DNA of 64,000 bases, from assembly GCA_963693305.1 (NCBI GenBank), contig OY855914.1, positions 8,200,001 through 8,264,000 of the forward strand. The letters are read 5' to 3'. Origin of the DNA: Meandrina meandrites. Taxonomy: Eukaryota > Cnidaria > Anthozoa > Scleractinia > Meandrinidae. Below the pieces are notes generated by a model that did not search any database, was not told the origin of the DNA, and worked only from the letters and a program-made list of their open reading frames with translations. The position numbers and the translations under genes are program-made. This document shows, piece after piece, positions 45,544 through 57,717 of the stretch (positions are counted from its first letter, which is position 1; each line of letters starts with the position of its first letter).

Positions 45544-48484
45544 AAACTTCATTAGCAGTAAGATTTTCAGCTTCATCATTATTTGAAGAGAGGAATCGCA
45601 GCGAAGTTTCCTTTTCGCTAAACACCACTCGCCGAGTATTTTCGATTTTTTCCATAAGAAATAGTTCTCATTTTTTTGCGAAAGAAGTTTTCCATGTTAT
45701 CTGTTCAAAGTTTTTCAATTTTCCCGCCAAAAACTTAGAAAATACGGCGCTCAAAATACGCATGCGCCAATTTAAAATATATTGTAATGTGCACTTTGCT
45801 AGTCTGTTATATTATTGTCAATAAAAATTATTTTATTTGCTCTCTTTGATATATTTATATTGTAAACAAGTCAATAAAGTGAACAATTTTCTTTGTAATC
45901 TTTATTATTGTCAATAAAGAATTCAAACAATAAATACAAGCAAGTGTTTTGTCTTTAAATCAACTTTATTCCTTAATTAATTAAGTGAAAATCAATTTAA
46001 TTAATAAAAAGGTGTCAAGAAAAAATGTTCCCTCTATATACTAAGACTTTTGGCGGGAAAATTGGAAAAAATTTGCACAGCGTTTCCCCTGGCAACTTTC
46101 TCGGCAAAAAATTCAAATTAGCTTCCCTTAAAAAATTTCCCGCCAAAAATATGCAAACACCATCTCGTGCAAAAAAATCAAAAATGAAACGCCAATTCCG
46201 CCTTGAACTTTAAAACCGATTCGGTATTTTAGTTAAAAATCATTCCCAAATTCAAACTATTTTTCTCCGACACATTTTAGTCTGTTAAAGTTTTTGCACG
46301 AATTGGTGAATACATGTTAAGTAAAAGATAACATGACAAGCTATATTCTGCACTGTGGAAAAAAGATTCGCGTTGTTTTGTCTCGTTTAATAGCAATAAC
46401 CTCGGAAAACAGACAACGTTTCACAGCGCCACTACCGATTCCACCGAAATGAAATCAGTAATGATGCTGCAAAACTTCATCTGTTTAATCAGGTTACATT
46501 TCCAAACGGCCTAAGAACCTAAAAGTGCGTATAACTTGCCATGTTGCTTCGGATAAAGACCTTTTCCAGCCGTCAATATTCGTTTGTAACACAACGAATT
46601 ACACAAGAAAGATATAAAATTCGTGGCCTAAGCAAAAGCTAGGTTATTTCATTTCTGGAAGCAAATTCAACAGTTGATTTGGCCGTAAAATGTAATAATT
46701 TAATTGTGCTTGGCTCTAAGATAAACAGAAACATAAAATATTGAACAGAAAACAGAAAACCATTCCGATAAGCTAAAATTCGTGACTTCAGCAAAGACTG
46801 TATAAAAGAATTCCTGGAGCAAATTCAACTGTTGTTTTTGCCGCAGAATATCACAATTTGATTGCCACTTGACTTCATGATCTCAAATTCTTGTGATACC
46901 ATTCTGCCAGCCGAGTATAGGTTTACTTTTAGCAAGATGTTCTACAATTGGAACTCGGCTGAACATTATTCTGTTTTGATTTCATTAATATTTTGTCCTG
47001 TGTTACATCGAGTGACGGAAGGAAAAAACGTCTTTATCCAATGTTAAGTAAATATTAAACAAAACCCAATGTCTGGTCCAAGGAACATAAAGCCTGTACT
47101 AAGTTCAATCCCACCCTTTACACGACGTTTTGCTATTCAATCGAAAAATGTAAAAATAAAAAATAAATGAAGGTTACACAGACCACAGTAAAGATAACGA
47201 AACCAATATAAAAAATACTTCATTTCAATTTTATACGAACTTATCCCAACTAGAACAACAAATCTTCTCCAAACATTCAATCATTTTATCGTTGCCAAAT
47301 CAGTTACTCGCGTATGTCTTTGGATCGATAAAGCTCGTGGAAACAAATAAGACATTGAAAAGTTTGACGAGTATATGCCAAGACAATTAAGCAAAAATGG
47401 CTTCTGCTGGACAAAGCTTACAAAAACTGATCAACTGATGGGTTAGCTTGCAGAAATAATTTGAATAGTCGTTTTTCTTTATCATGCACAACAGAAAAAA
47501 GAAAAAAGAAGTTCGTTGCATTGACCTATGTAGTGCAACAAAATGTAATGAGAATTTGACAATTAGAGCAGATGAAGATTAGGAAAACGAAACGTGTAAA
47601 GAGATTTCCACAAAATTCTCAATTTAAAAAATAATAATTTGGACAAAGTATTCCCAATTGTGCTGTCTTGTCTTGAGTTTGTGAAAATTAATACAATTTC
47701 AAGATTGCCAATTCAAGAAAAATAAACGATTGAACAAGAGCATGGAAGATTATTTTGGACAAACAAGACAATTGGAGCGAAAAAAAAAACTGTCGCCGGA
47801 TTTAATCATTGGCGATTTTATTTTCATTAATACAAAACTGAGCAAGGAAAAAAATACGTTTTAAAAAAGTTTGATTTTGTGGTCTGTGTAACAGTAAAAT
47901 CCTAACTGAATCGCAAAATCCTCCGAACCAGACATCAGGGTTTTGTATACTTAGCTTACAGAATGACAAGACAACATTGGGACACGTTTTCCGTACGCTT
48001 GCAAGCAAAAGATAATTATGTGCAATGATGTACTAATTTATAACGATTTAACAAAGTTTAATGATTTGCTAGAAGGGAATCTGTTTCGCTTTTCATTTGA
48101 AAATCCCCCGTTCTCTTGTCAATTGTAACTTATCCGTTAATGAAGCAAACGTGAAAACAACTTTAAGGTGGCGCTATCGATATTGTATTTTATATGTGAA
48201 ATAAATATATATTTTCAAATGCATCCGAGTTGAAAAACGTAACAATTTGCGAATAAATAATAAATAAAGTCGCACTGTATATATACATGCAAACAATGGT
48301 GGAATTTAAACTGGTTTGTTTGTTTTTCTTCAAGTTCTTTCCAAAGTCTTGATCGTTATGCAGTGCCACCATAAAGTCACCTCGCTGCGACATCAAACAA
48401 ATTAAATTGGAAATGGTGGCTGATGTTCAAAAACTCTTAACTTAGTTCAACCGATTCATACTAAGCTACTTTTAATTTGGGCTA

Positions 48485-48607
48485 GATTGCAGAATACCCG
48501 GCCCACTGTTCTGCATCTCATTGAATAACAAAAGTGCCTATTGTGTCATGCCTCGTTCTTAAAGCGTTCCGACACATGTAAATAAGTGGGCCGGGTATAC
48601 TGCAATC
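48485..48607. mobile_element. 123-bp MITE
   Basis: Ends gattgcagaatacccggccc and gggccgggtatactgcaatc are inverted repeats of 23 bp with one mismatch. No coding; no clear target duplication. Confidence 0.75.
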
Positions 48608-49856
48608 GCTCCTTAATTTGAAGTACATTGCAACAATTTTCACGACTTGATGCAGACAATTGGTACTACAGATCTTAGTAACACAGAGAGTAAAATTTAA
48701 ACAATTGTTCAGCCACCATTTTCACTAAAATTATTTCACAATTCAAAGTTCTTATCTTTGTAGTATTTCCTTCCCATTATCCTTTTGGCCAGGTCCTTTG
48801 CGTTCCTTTTCTCTTTCTTTCATTTCGTGTTCCTGAAAAAATGAATTATCAAATCAATGATTAGCAAATGCTCAACGTTTTAACATTTTGATAATCAAGA
48901 ATACGGTCCAAACGCGCCATTGTAAATGCGAGCTAAGTGGCTACGAAAGTGCAGACCAAAGAAACGCGGATACACAACAATTTCAAGTCCCAAATAAAAT
49001 TGCTAAACGAGAGAGTCTAAAACTTTGCAAATTGAATTGCCATACAAAGGTTTCTACGCCTGTAAAAAAATGTGGCCGCGTTGAGAATTTAACACGCCTT
49101 ATAGGCTTTCAACTTGTAAACTAAAAGCGTTTTTTGCTGAAGTTTTCTGTGAAGTTTTCTAAACTTTAAATCATCAAATTCCGTAATTATTTAGCTCATC
49201 TTCGTGAATTGAGCAAAACAAAGTACTTCATCGGACCAATTTCGACTTGAAGCAAAGCTCAAAACACGTGTTGACTCGCTTCAGCGACATCTCACACTTT
49301 TTTTACTTTCTCGGCAAAATTTAAGTAATAGGTTCCAAAAGCAATGCTCACCTTTCGTTAGATCAGCGTAAAGACTTCTTCCAGGCTTTAATCTTTTCTT
49401 CTTCAAGCATCTTTCCCACCCGACTTCAGAAGCGAGGGCGACACGTCTTCACAAATCAACGGACAGCATGGTTTGATGCAGATTCTACAATTTGTCATGA
49501 ATATGGATTAGTAACTCAAACCAATCACTGACGACTACGCCAGAGATTTAGCACGGATTTTGTTTGCACGCTTTTCAATCAGCGAATCAGGAAGCGTGAA
49601 ACTAAAAAGAAAGGCATCAGTCGCACATGAATTTACATTCTCCTTTGCTGGGTTGTTTAGAGCTGTGCTTTTTATCATCAGGGAGTTAATAATTTCCTCC
49701 AAAACAACCGCTTTCCCTCCCACATTGACAATACTAGAATCTCTCACGCCTTTCATCTACCTCAAAGTCGAACAAATGTATTTTAATGCTTTCTATGTCA
49801 GTTAACTCCGGCTTTTTCTTTTCTATTTTACAGTAAAATGCCTGTTTTGGGAAACT

Positions 49857-49923
49857 GTCGGTAACCTGTCGGTCATCTGTCGGTGGCCTGTCGGTAGCCT
49901 GTCGGCCGACAGACGGCCGACAG
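49857..49923. repeat. ctgtcggt tandem and inverted motif cluster
   Basis: cctgtcggt or ctgtcggt repeats about every 12 bp four or five times, then gtcggccgacagacggccga closes it as a palindrome. Hairpin potential is strong. Confidence 0.8.
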
Positions 49924-50610
49924 TCGAGTGGGGGAGCTCTTCTTCACAATTACCAATAAATGTTAACAAATGTTAAGAAATTTTCTGTGTTTTTTCAAAG
50001 ACCAAACTTTTACAACTCCCTTGACAGCGAAATCGTCAACCCAAACAGAGGTTTTTTTTTTGTAATTTTGGAAAGGCGAGCCACTCTACTGACTATGGTT
50101 CTGAAAGTTTCAGCAATTGTTCATTCAATTTAAATTATGATTTTGACGTTGTCATGGCAGCATCACAATTTCATGCAAGTATGGCCAAAAATCACAATTT
50201 TTGACATAATTCTATAATTTTCCAATTTCCTATCAATCACTGCACATATTAACAAAAGTCCTAATGTTTTTCTCCAGTTTAATCGAATTCTATCATATTA
50301 CTACTGAGTGATAAGTTCTTTTAAAATTTACAGCCACCACGTCAAAGCCGAAAAGTTTGTCATGGACAACTGCACCTGGAATAACTGCTGATCCGCCATA
50401 AACAAGACGTTCCAAGGGCTTTAAACCTCACTGGTAAAGTATAACTGCATTGTTACTCATAAGAATTATTTTACTGCTTTTCACTCACAAAAAGTTTAGG
50501 TGATTTCTTAGCCCTACAATCGCATGATACTTAGGGAGCGGCCATTAATCAGTGTGGGAGGGAGGGGGGGGGGGGGGGTAGGGCTGTAAATTCATGAAAA
50601 GGTGGGCTCA

Positions 50611-50700
50611 AAAATTGTGACCCTCCCACAAATTGGAGCCCCAAAAATTGTGACCCTCCCACGAATTGGAGCCCCAAAAATTGTGACCCTCCCCTTTGAA
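50611..50700. repeat. 33-bp tandem repeat, 3 units
   Basis: aaaattgtgaccctcccac(a/g)aattggagccccaaa repeats with starts at 50611, 50644 and 50677. It follows a long G-run at 50559-50578. Confidence 0.9.
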
Positions 50701-51651
50701 TGGACACAAAAAAAAGAACACATCATGGTGCTTCTTATGTTGAAGAAGCCATTGTTTGTAGTTCATTGTATTTTGTTTCCCGTCTTTTGTTTGTTTCCTA
50801 CGTTAATGCTATTGGTGATTGTAGCACCAAAGCTCTCTTGTTGAAATCAACGTCAGAGTAAGCTATGGAACTTAATTAGCAAAACTTTGTGCACTATAGG
50901 GGGGGGGGGGGGCATGTTCTCCCAGGAAAGTTTGAAGTTGTCTTTTTTTAGTCTTTCTTGCATACTCCACGAAAAATGCACGCTACGCGCCTGCCTTCCT
51001 TTGTCCGTGAAATACCCAAGAGAACACGATCATTTTCTTGCGCCATATTCAGTCCAGTCGGTGCTCACTGCGGTGTGTTCCTGTTTCCCGCCAATTTTGC
51101 TTAGTATATGTACCTAGTAACCGAGAGTGAATTCATAACTCATACCCTTACTCCAGTTCAACGAGAGCCCGCAATCATTGGAAATAGCGGATGAAAAACA
51201 TGGGTGCAGAGACAATATCAATAGATCATTTCCTTTAACGTTTTTTATTTCAATTTTACTTGCCTTCCCTTGAACAGAGTTGTTCCCGTAATCCCCAAAA
51301 CTGTTATATGTTCCCTTGTTCTCCAGTTGAAATTGACCATGTTCCCTTGTTCCCCAAAATCCCTGGGAGACCCTCCGTACAAATGCGGATAACTTTTTTT
51401 TGTGGAAACAATAAATGTTTCGTATCAGAAAGTGCAAAGTTTTATATCAGTTAAGATAAGAGAACTCCTCGCCATTATGTAAACCTGAAGTTTTGATCGC
51501 ATATGCGTGACTTGATGATACAGCACGTTGCGGTATATGCTCGAACATGACCAGGAAATCAATTCTGCAACAAACACATGAAACGTTTGTTGGACGAGTA
51601 CACTGATCATTATTCTACCGAAGGAGAGTCCAAAGCCTCCGTTTCAATCGC

Positions 51652-51909
51652 GTGCTGAAGGAACTCACCTACAATTTCATGACGGACGAGAACACCCCAA
51701 AATACTTAGACGCTTTACACGAACTAACGGACAGATACAACCAACGCATACATTCAAGCATTCAAATGGCCCCCGCCGACGGGAACAACTACAACGCCGA
51801 GGTGGTTTGGGAAAGGTTGTCCAAACCTACGGTCCCGTTGAACCCTTACAGATTTCAATCGGAGGATTTCGTCAGAACCATCAAGTTGCTGAGGAAGGAG
51901 AAAAAATGA
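51652..51909 (+). pseudogene. retroviral-type integrase, C-terminal fragment
   Basis: 86-codon frame ending at TGA: LKELTYNFMTDENTPKYLDA, then ELTDRYNQRIHSSIQMAP and VVWERL. This is the end of a DDE integrase core (the YN-xx-H-SSIxMAP pattern) as in Polinton/Maverick elements and related single-gene integrases. Just upstream, GVVERFNR-like codons appear only in another frame (about 51620-51650), so it is truncated and frameshifted. No polymerase, ATPase or capsid gene of a Polinton is nearby. Confidence 0.7.
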
Positions 51910-53472
51910 GGCGCGTTCGATTTCAAGAGTGCCAAGGGGGCGTGAACACGAGCCGTGTGCATCAGGGGAGGGTTCTAGGGGTTCTAGAATCCCCCTTTGG
52001 TCTACGACCTCGACTATAATTTTAAGAGCAAAGGTCTCACATGAGTGGCTGAGAGAACAATAGAACAAACAACAAGGACAATGCCCCTAGCCCCCAAAAC
52101 AATAGCAGCTGCAACACTAGAGGACCAGTAGAATTACAAGCTTACGAGAGCTGCTACACAACTGGCAAAAATCATCGCAACCCTCTTTTCTAAACTGTGC
52201 GGGATAAGACTTTGATTTTGAAGAAAAGAAAATTAATTTAAAAAGGCATCGCATGCCATATCAAGGGTCACAATATTAAAAGGATTCTTAAAAAGTGGAC
52301 AGATCGTGCAGTACTTCATGAAGTATGTAATGTATCCAACAACTATTACTGTAACTAGTAACTTATCAGGCCATTTAATGATATTAAAATCTCTTCAGGA
52401 ATCGAGATTTGCAATCTCCTCTTAGAAATTCTACGTGCGATTATTGAAAATCTGTGCTCAGAATTAAGGAAAAGCCGACTCTGAGGTCCTAAAATACAAA
52501 TTTTTCCGGTCAAAAAAAGAATTTTTTTTCGTGCGGAGCATGTCCTCGGACCCCTCCTAGCAAGGAGCGTCTCTGGCTCTCGATTGTCAGTCGGGACAGC
52601 AATGATACATAATAACCCCTCTATGCAAAATGGCTGGCAACGCCCCTGTACACGGACGGGGTGAATTATTGCACGCTAGAAGATTAGCAACGTCATAAGA
52701 AGCTAAGCTGATCAGTATCGAGTCTTCATGAAACGTTTAACCTTATGCAAGGGAACCTGGTTTAATCTCGGTTATTGTATCTGAATTACAATAAACTATA
52801 CTGTAATATTGATGTCTCTTAGAATAAACAATCTTTGGTAAATATGTCTGTGAAAAAAAATACAATTATATGTACAAATATTTACAAAAGATTAACATTT
52901 TAAAATGCTTAAGATAGCAGAATTGAATACAAACATTTAGTTTAATGTTTTAGTTACTAATTATTGCTCTACCTACAAAATGTGTTCGAGAAATACAACT
53001 TCTTTTAAAAATATCATTGTTTTAGTTCACTGGGAACGCCCAATATTGACTGTCAACTATAATTTATGTCGTCCAGACGACTTTTCTGTATTTGGCTCGT
53101 AATAAATTATTTGCTGTCAAATGATTCATAGATAGATAGACAGCACTATATATTTACAATAAATATCAATCTTCTAATCCAAAATAAATTTGCTTTTCTA
53201 AATAATTTACTATTCTAATATAATAATTTACAATTTACTATTAAAAATCTAAAATTGTCAATTCATTTATTGTACACTGATTGCGATTTCAAAGCGAAAT
53301 TCATCAATAAGGCTGTGAGGGGTAAAGGCAATGATTCCTCAGAAAGAAATTTCAATGAAACAGCTAATTCTTAAATGAAACAAACGAACGTAAATTTCTG
53401 TGGACGACTGAAAAAGAGCTGGAGCTCTTGAATTGAAGAAGACGTTATTGCTCAGGTCACTGCACTTCAACA
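51910..53472. other. gene-free stretch
   Basis: AT-rich, no coding region supported. Its right part (about 52800-53472) should contain the 3' UTR of the - strand gene that ends at 53473; several aataaa words on the - strand could serve as poly-A signals, none singled out. Confidence 0.5.
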
Positions 53473-53480
53473 TTAATCTG
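53473..53480 (-). CDS. ROCO-glycosyltransferase-OTU gene: putative last exon
   Basis: After TTCTTATTTCAG, two codons complete from phase 1 (A, D) and TAA stops at 53475-53473. An alternative acceptor three bases on (CAG|ATTAA) gives the same stop. The choice is uncertain: if the donor at 53740 is not used, the frame continues to a stop at 53622-53624 instead. Confidence 0.4.
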
Positions 53481-53740
53481 CTGAAATAAGAAAAAAATTA
53501 TTGTGTAAGTAACATACCAGACATGCGGAATCTACGTCACATCAGAGGAACAGAAAGTGGTTTATTCTTTAAAGAATATTTTTGCTTTTTTGACAAATGC
53601 GAATGACATGTAATGACAGATTTATTCATAACACCCGATATAAAAGGAGAAATATCTCAGTGAATTCAATACCTGGGAGACATGACATGGTCTATATACA
53701 TGACCAACAGACAGACCTACTGAGATGTACTGAGCTATAC

Positions 53741-54011
53741 CTTGTATTGCAGGTTGAAGACTAACGTAGTGTAGCTCATGAACATGCCCCAGTACAAGTG
53801 GCTTGGTACTGTCAACAGGACGATCTGGCCTGATAGTAAGGTCACCGTGATGTGGCAGACTGCTGATGACGTCAATGCATGTTTCATAGCAGTTTGCTGC
53901 AGCATAGAGAATCACGTGATCTCCCCAAGTGCCATCTTGCTGCATGTTTGTGAGGTAATCATCCCATGATCGATATCCATGGACAAAGTTAAACAGATCT
54001 GTTCCATCCAG
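53741..54011 (-). CDS. ROCO-glycosyltransferase-OTU gene: OTU exon 2
   Basis: 271 bases, CTTGCAG|CTG to CAAG|GTATAG, phase 0 to 1. Encodes LDGTDLFNFVHGYRSWDDYL, then QQDGTWGDHVILYAAANCY and VLGHVHELHYVSLQP. In OTU cysteine proteases the W-G-D/E-x-x-x-L-x-A-A block is the core helix, and the H-Y-x-S/L motif near the end carries the catalytic histidine, here LHYVSL. Joins the previous exon in phase. The OTU fold is therefore complete across the two exons. Confidence 0.9.
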
Positions 54012-54054
54012 CTGCAAGAAGATTAAAAAACAATTTTACTTGAAGTGGAATATA

Positions 54055-54420
54055 CAGTAGAACCTCTATTAAGCGACCACCCTCGGGGAAATGGCAAGTG
54101 GCCACTTAATAGAGGTTGGCCGCTTATCAGAAATTAGAATAAGACCTTTTAGAAAGGTCGCGTTATTTTGATACAAAATGGCGTGAAAAGGAATCACAGA
54201 GTCAATATGAAGATGATTTTATCAGAATGATTTTATCAGCCGTCACTTTCCTTTTAGACTCTGGTCAGTCCGAACTTGTTGAAAACAAAGCCAAACATCG
54301 TATATGACATTCTTGCTGACCGCTAAATAGGGGCAAAAACAATAGAAGAACGCTCATCGGGACGGCAGAAAGGTTGCCGCGGCCGCTTAATAGAGATGGC
54401 CGCCTACAGCTGAAAGGGGT
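54055..54420. mobile_element. MITE-like repeat in an OTU intron
   Basis: cagtagaacctctattaagc preceded by TA, with ggccgcttaatagaga in inverted orientation near 54378 and ggccacttaatagaggttgg near 54099. Resembles mariner-type MITEs (TA, CAGT start). The right end is not certain. Confidence 0.4.
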
Positions 54421-54506
54421 TTTATTTACAGTATTATACTGGCAATAGTTTCGGGACTTTAGTAACTGTCCTGTATCTACACTGCATTTACAAGCACCAG
54501 ACTTAC

Positions 54507-54934
54507 CATTTGTGGGTTCTTCCTGAGGTACTGGACTATGGATTGTCTCAATTCTTTGTGTGAGATTTTGATTCGTTTCACAAGGTCCAGTTGTTCTGAT
54601 AATGCATAGAACATGCAATTGCCTGAACCTTGGTTCTCGGAAATCGTGAAGCCCTTGTGTGCTGCAATCTTCTTCAACTCCACTGATGGGTCAGTCTTAC
54701 TGTTGAGCTTGCTTGCATTGTGTTGCATTTGCTGAAGTGTCTGGAACATTTCCTCAGGAAGATCTAAAAGAAGTTTACAAACTGTTATTCTTTCGTATTT
54801 TCTACGAAGAGGAGATGGAGTGGTAAGGAGTTGTGGCACATAGAAAAAGAGAGGAAAACTCTTATAAGCTATCCAATTAGCTGCAGAATTAATGCATCCA
54901 TTTTCATATCCAGACAAGCTCATGCATAAAGGGT
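54507..54934 (-). CDS. ROCO-glycosyltransferase-OTU gene: OTU exon 1
   Basis: 428 bases, TTTCCTTTAG|AC to ATG|GTAAGT, phase 1 to 0. A spacer of about 85 residues (DPLCMSLSGYENGCINSAAN...) leads to HKGFTISENQGSGNCMFYAL, SEQLDLVKRIKISHKELRQS and IVQYLRKNPQM. G-N-C-M-F-Y-A-L is the nucleophile motif of OTU proteases, Cys codon at 54617-54615. The usual D-G-N-C aspartate position is Ser here (G-S-G-N-C). Spacer function unknown. Just upstream in the intron is a run of about 22 G (54958-54979). Confidence 0.9.
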
Positions 54935-55496
54935 CTAAAGGAAATACAACAGCAATATGGGGGGGGGGGGGGGGGGGGGAGACAGTGGCCTAAACAGCTC
55001 CCACTACCTGTAGCTTTTACACTTGATACCTGCCCCTTTCCTTAGATGCTCCTACCTCTTTGTGCTATTTTATTGCAAAATATTACAAAATGGTTCAAAA
55101 TTTGTCTAAATGTCCCCTGGTTCCATCCTCGGAGACCCAGGGGCAGTTAGTTGGGGTAAAACGAAGTAAACCGGACAGAAATCTCCTGGTACCCGCCGCC
55201 ACCTTAGGAATCCCGCTTCCCAATCTCTTTTCTTCTGCCACCTGAGATTAACTTTGCCAAACAATATTTAGCGACATATTACATGTAATAAAGAAGTTCT
55301 GGCCCAAGCAATATTCATACAAATCAACAAAGCAAACAATCATATCAGGATAATGTTCTATTTAGTGTGTTACTATCAACCTGATATTTGTACTTGATTC
55401 TGCCGTCAAAGCAATCTTAGTTTCTTTAAATCAAGACTTGTAATGTATTTTCTGGAGAAGCCCTGCTATGTAAAATGTATTCATGCATATATTTAC

Positions 55497-55562
55497 CTGA
55501 GGGCAAGAGGGCCTCACTTCTCATCTGTTTGGTCACAGACTCTACAGAAGCTCTACACTGAT
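55497..55562 (-). CDS. ROCO-glycosyltransferase-OTU gene: 66-base linker exon
   Basis: Between CACTACAG and GTAAAT, phase 1 to 1, adding 22 codons without stop: DQCRASVESVTKQMRSEALL then PS. It joins the glycosyltransferase exon (…LVH-G|AT) to the OTU exon (…S-G|AC). Being phase-neutral it could be skipped. Support is splice sites and phase only. Confidence 0.7.
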
Positions 55563-56152
55563 CTGTAGTGATGGAAAAAAGGAATTAACAAGCTTTAATG
55601 GATTACAATCATTTTTACGAAATGGCAACAACAAGAGTAAGGGATATCATTCTATTTGTCTAAGCTTGAGCATTTAATACTGCAAATATTAATATCAAAC
55701 AATTATTACAAACTTGAAGTATTGTAGAATTCAACAAAAGCTAAAGTAATCCTTCTGGTCCTCTAGGGTAGCAGTTGTTATTCTTTTTTGGCCTGAAGGC
55801 ATTTTTTCTTTTGCTTCCTCTATTGTTGTCTTGAGTGGTACCAAGCTAATCATGTGAGACCTTGCCAGAGCCTCTGCCTGACCCCAATCTTAAAAGCACT
55901 TAGGTACAAAATAGTTATGGGATTCTTAATAAGTTATAATTTGAAAATAAGCATTCGGCATATACACAGAGATTCAAAACCGTCAAGTCACACACAGGGC
56001 AGGGAATGGTTATTATTGGAGCTTTACGGTAATATAATGTTTAGGGGACTGGTCTCATCCTCTCCCTTCTTATTTGAAATATAAGCCTGTAGTTTATTTC
56101 CAGCAGGTTATGAAATAAAATATTATAAAAATATAACAAGTGAAAGCCTTAC

Positions 56153-57386
56153 CATGAACCAAATTCCACATCATTTTAACAAGGGCTTCACATTGCTTCT
56201 CCCAGCTGTAGTTCTCTTCATAACATGTCCGCAGCCTTTGAATCTCTTGAAGTCGCTCTGGTCTGTCTCTCAGACGGACAGCTCTAATTGCCTCGGCCCA
56301 CTCTTTAGGGTCAGCAGAATCCACCACAAGTGGCTTGCCTAAAGGTAAAATGCGCAGTGCATCTCCAAAACCCGAGTTACCACTCACAAGAATGGGAAGA
56401 CCAGCAGACAAGGCCTCCAGTGCAGTCAGTCCAAAACCCTCTGTCCTGGATGGCATGATGGCAAGATCAGCCTCGCAGAACAACTCTTTCAATCTTTCCT
56501 TACTTTGCACAAATTTTCGGACAATCAACTGATCTTTAGAGATTCCACTCTTCAGCAAGTTGTCTGCAACTTCCTCCTGCTTCCCATCAGGTGCGCCGAC
56601 AAAGATCAGACGATAAGATCTGTCTTTCAGTTCAACTATTGCTTTGGCAGCGATGTCATATCCTTTGAGACTGAAGTCTTCGGGATCACCACGGCCAAAG
56701 GTCAACACCTTAAACCTGTCACTCTCATTTGTTGCTTGTTTTACGTCTGAAAATTCACTGAATGTGCCTGGAGTCAACTGGATTATCTCTTGGTGTTTCT
56801 TGCAAAAGCGTAGGTAAGAACAGTAGGCCTCCATCAACTTCGGTCCAACTGCCACAACAAGATTTGCCATTTTACACAAGTCTACTTCAGTTCTATTCTT
56901 CTCTTCACCTTTGGAAATGGCTTTGGGATAGTCTTTGTGCATTCCAAGATCTTCAGGTGCAGTGTGCACTACTTGCACCCACTTACAACTGTGTGACTCT
57001 CTAATGACTTGGGCTTGTTTACCAAGCTTCCCTCCATGACCCAGCACAATGTCAATGGCAAGGTCTCTTGGAGGAAAGCTTAACCAGTCGAGGGGGTCAT
57101 TGTAGCCTGGACGTCTCTCTGCTTCTCTAATGGCAACATTATGACTTCTAGCAGCTCTCTTCTCTTCTTCAGAACAGGCAAACTGTGGGACTAGGAGAGT
57201 GACTTCTACTTGCTTGTGTTTGGCCAATAATGTGGCAAGCTGTCTGTTTATGGTTGACAAGCCCCCCATTGACGAACTCCACTCACTGGCCAAGAGAGTT
57301 ACTCTTAATGCTGTGTCAGACCTTCCTGGTCCCCCTTGTGCTGGTATGCCTTGAGATGTGTCAATGACTGTGGAAGGAGACAAATC
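56153..57386 (-). CDS. ROCO-glycosyltransferase-OTU gene: GT4-type glycosyltransferase exon
   Basis: 1234 bases from GTTGCAG|GAT to CATG|GTAAGG, phase 0 to 1, 411 codons, no stops: an entire GT-B fold in one exon. N-terminal Rossmann half: LRVTLLASEWSSSMGGLSTI (glycine-rich nucleotide-sugar loop), then WVQVVHTAPED. C-terminal half: FKVLTFGRGDPEDFSLKGYD, RLIFVGAPDGK, and the E-x7-E signature EGFGLTALE (Glu codons at 56441 and 56417). It is a retaining GT4/glycosyltransferase group 1 domain; donor and acceptor cannot be told. There is no signal peptide or membrane segment, so a cytosolic role is likely. In corals group-1 glycosyltransferases are reported fused to NLR-type receptors, which makes an immune-related role plausible. 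Confidence 0.95.
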
Positions 57387-57717
57387 CTGCAACAGAAGCA
57401 TGACTACAATTAATACCGAGTTTGAAATTTATGATGCAATGGGTCCCAATACGTAAATTAATCAACTATTTTCCTGTAGCTTGCAAGTGGAATTTACACA
57501 TCTGTTGGTAAATAATTTTATGGCAAAAGTAACAAGGTAATCAAACTAGCCAAGATTCAAAACTTTCAACTGGAGATTAAAAATTTAACTTGTGAGAGAT
57601 TTAGCATGCTAGGTCACGTGCACCTGTAAGTAATATAATAATAGTGTAATAGAATATTGGCCTCTTTTTGTAAACTAGATGTTGTTACATTTATAATTGT
57701 AATTATAAATCATGTAC

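Larger units (their letters stand above)
45544..51640. other. gene-free stretch
   Basis: About 6 kb of AT-rich sequence without a gene I can support; open frames are short and unlike proteins. Scattered ttttcccgccaaaa words (45711, 46049 inverted, 46138) look like repeat remnants. Near 50559-50578 and 50899-50912 there are G-runs. Confidence 0.5.

Noticed and set aside
45711..46150. E2F-like TTTCCCGCC sites as a promoter
   Set aside because: No gene starts nearby and the words are in inverted pairs typical of repeat remnants.
49535..49805. Overlapping 73- and 81-aa frames on opposite strands
   Set aside because: No domain, no splice sites or neighbours supporting a gene.
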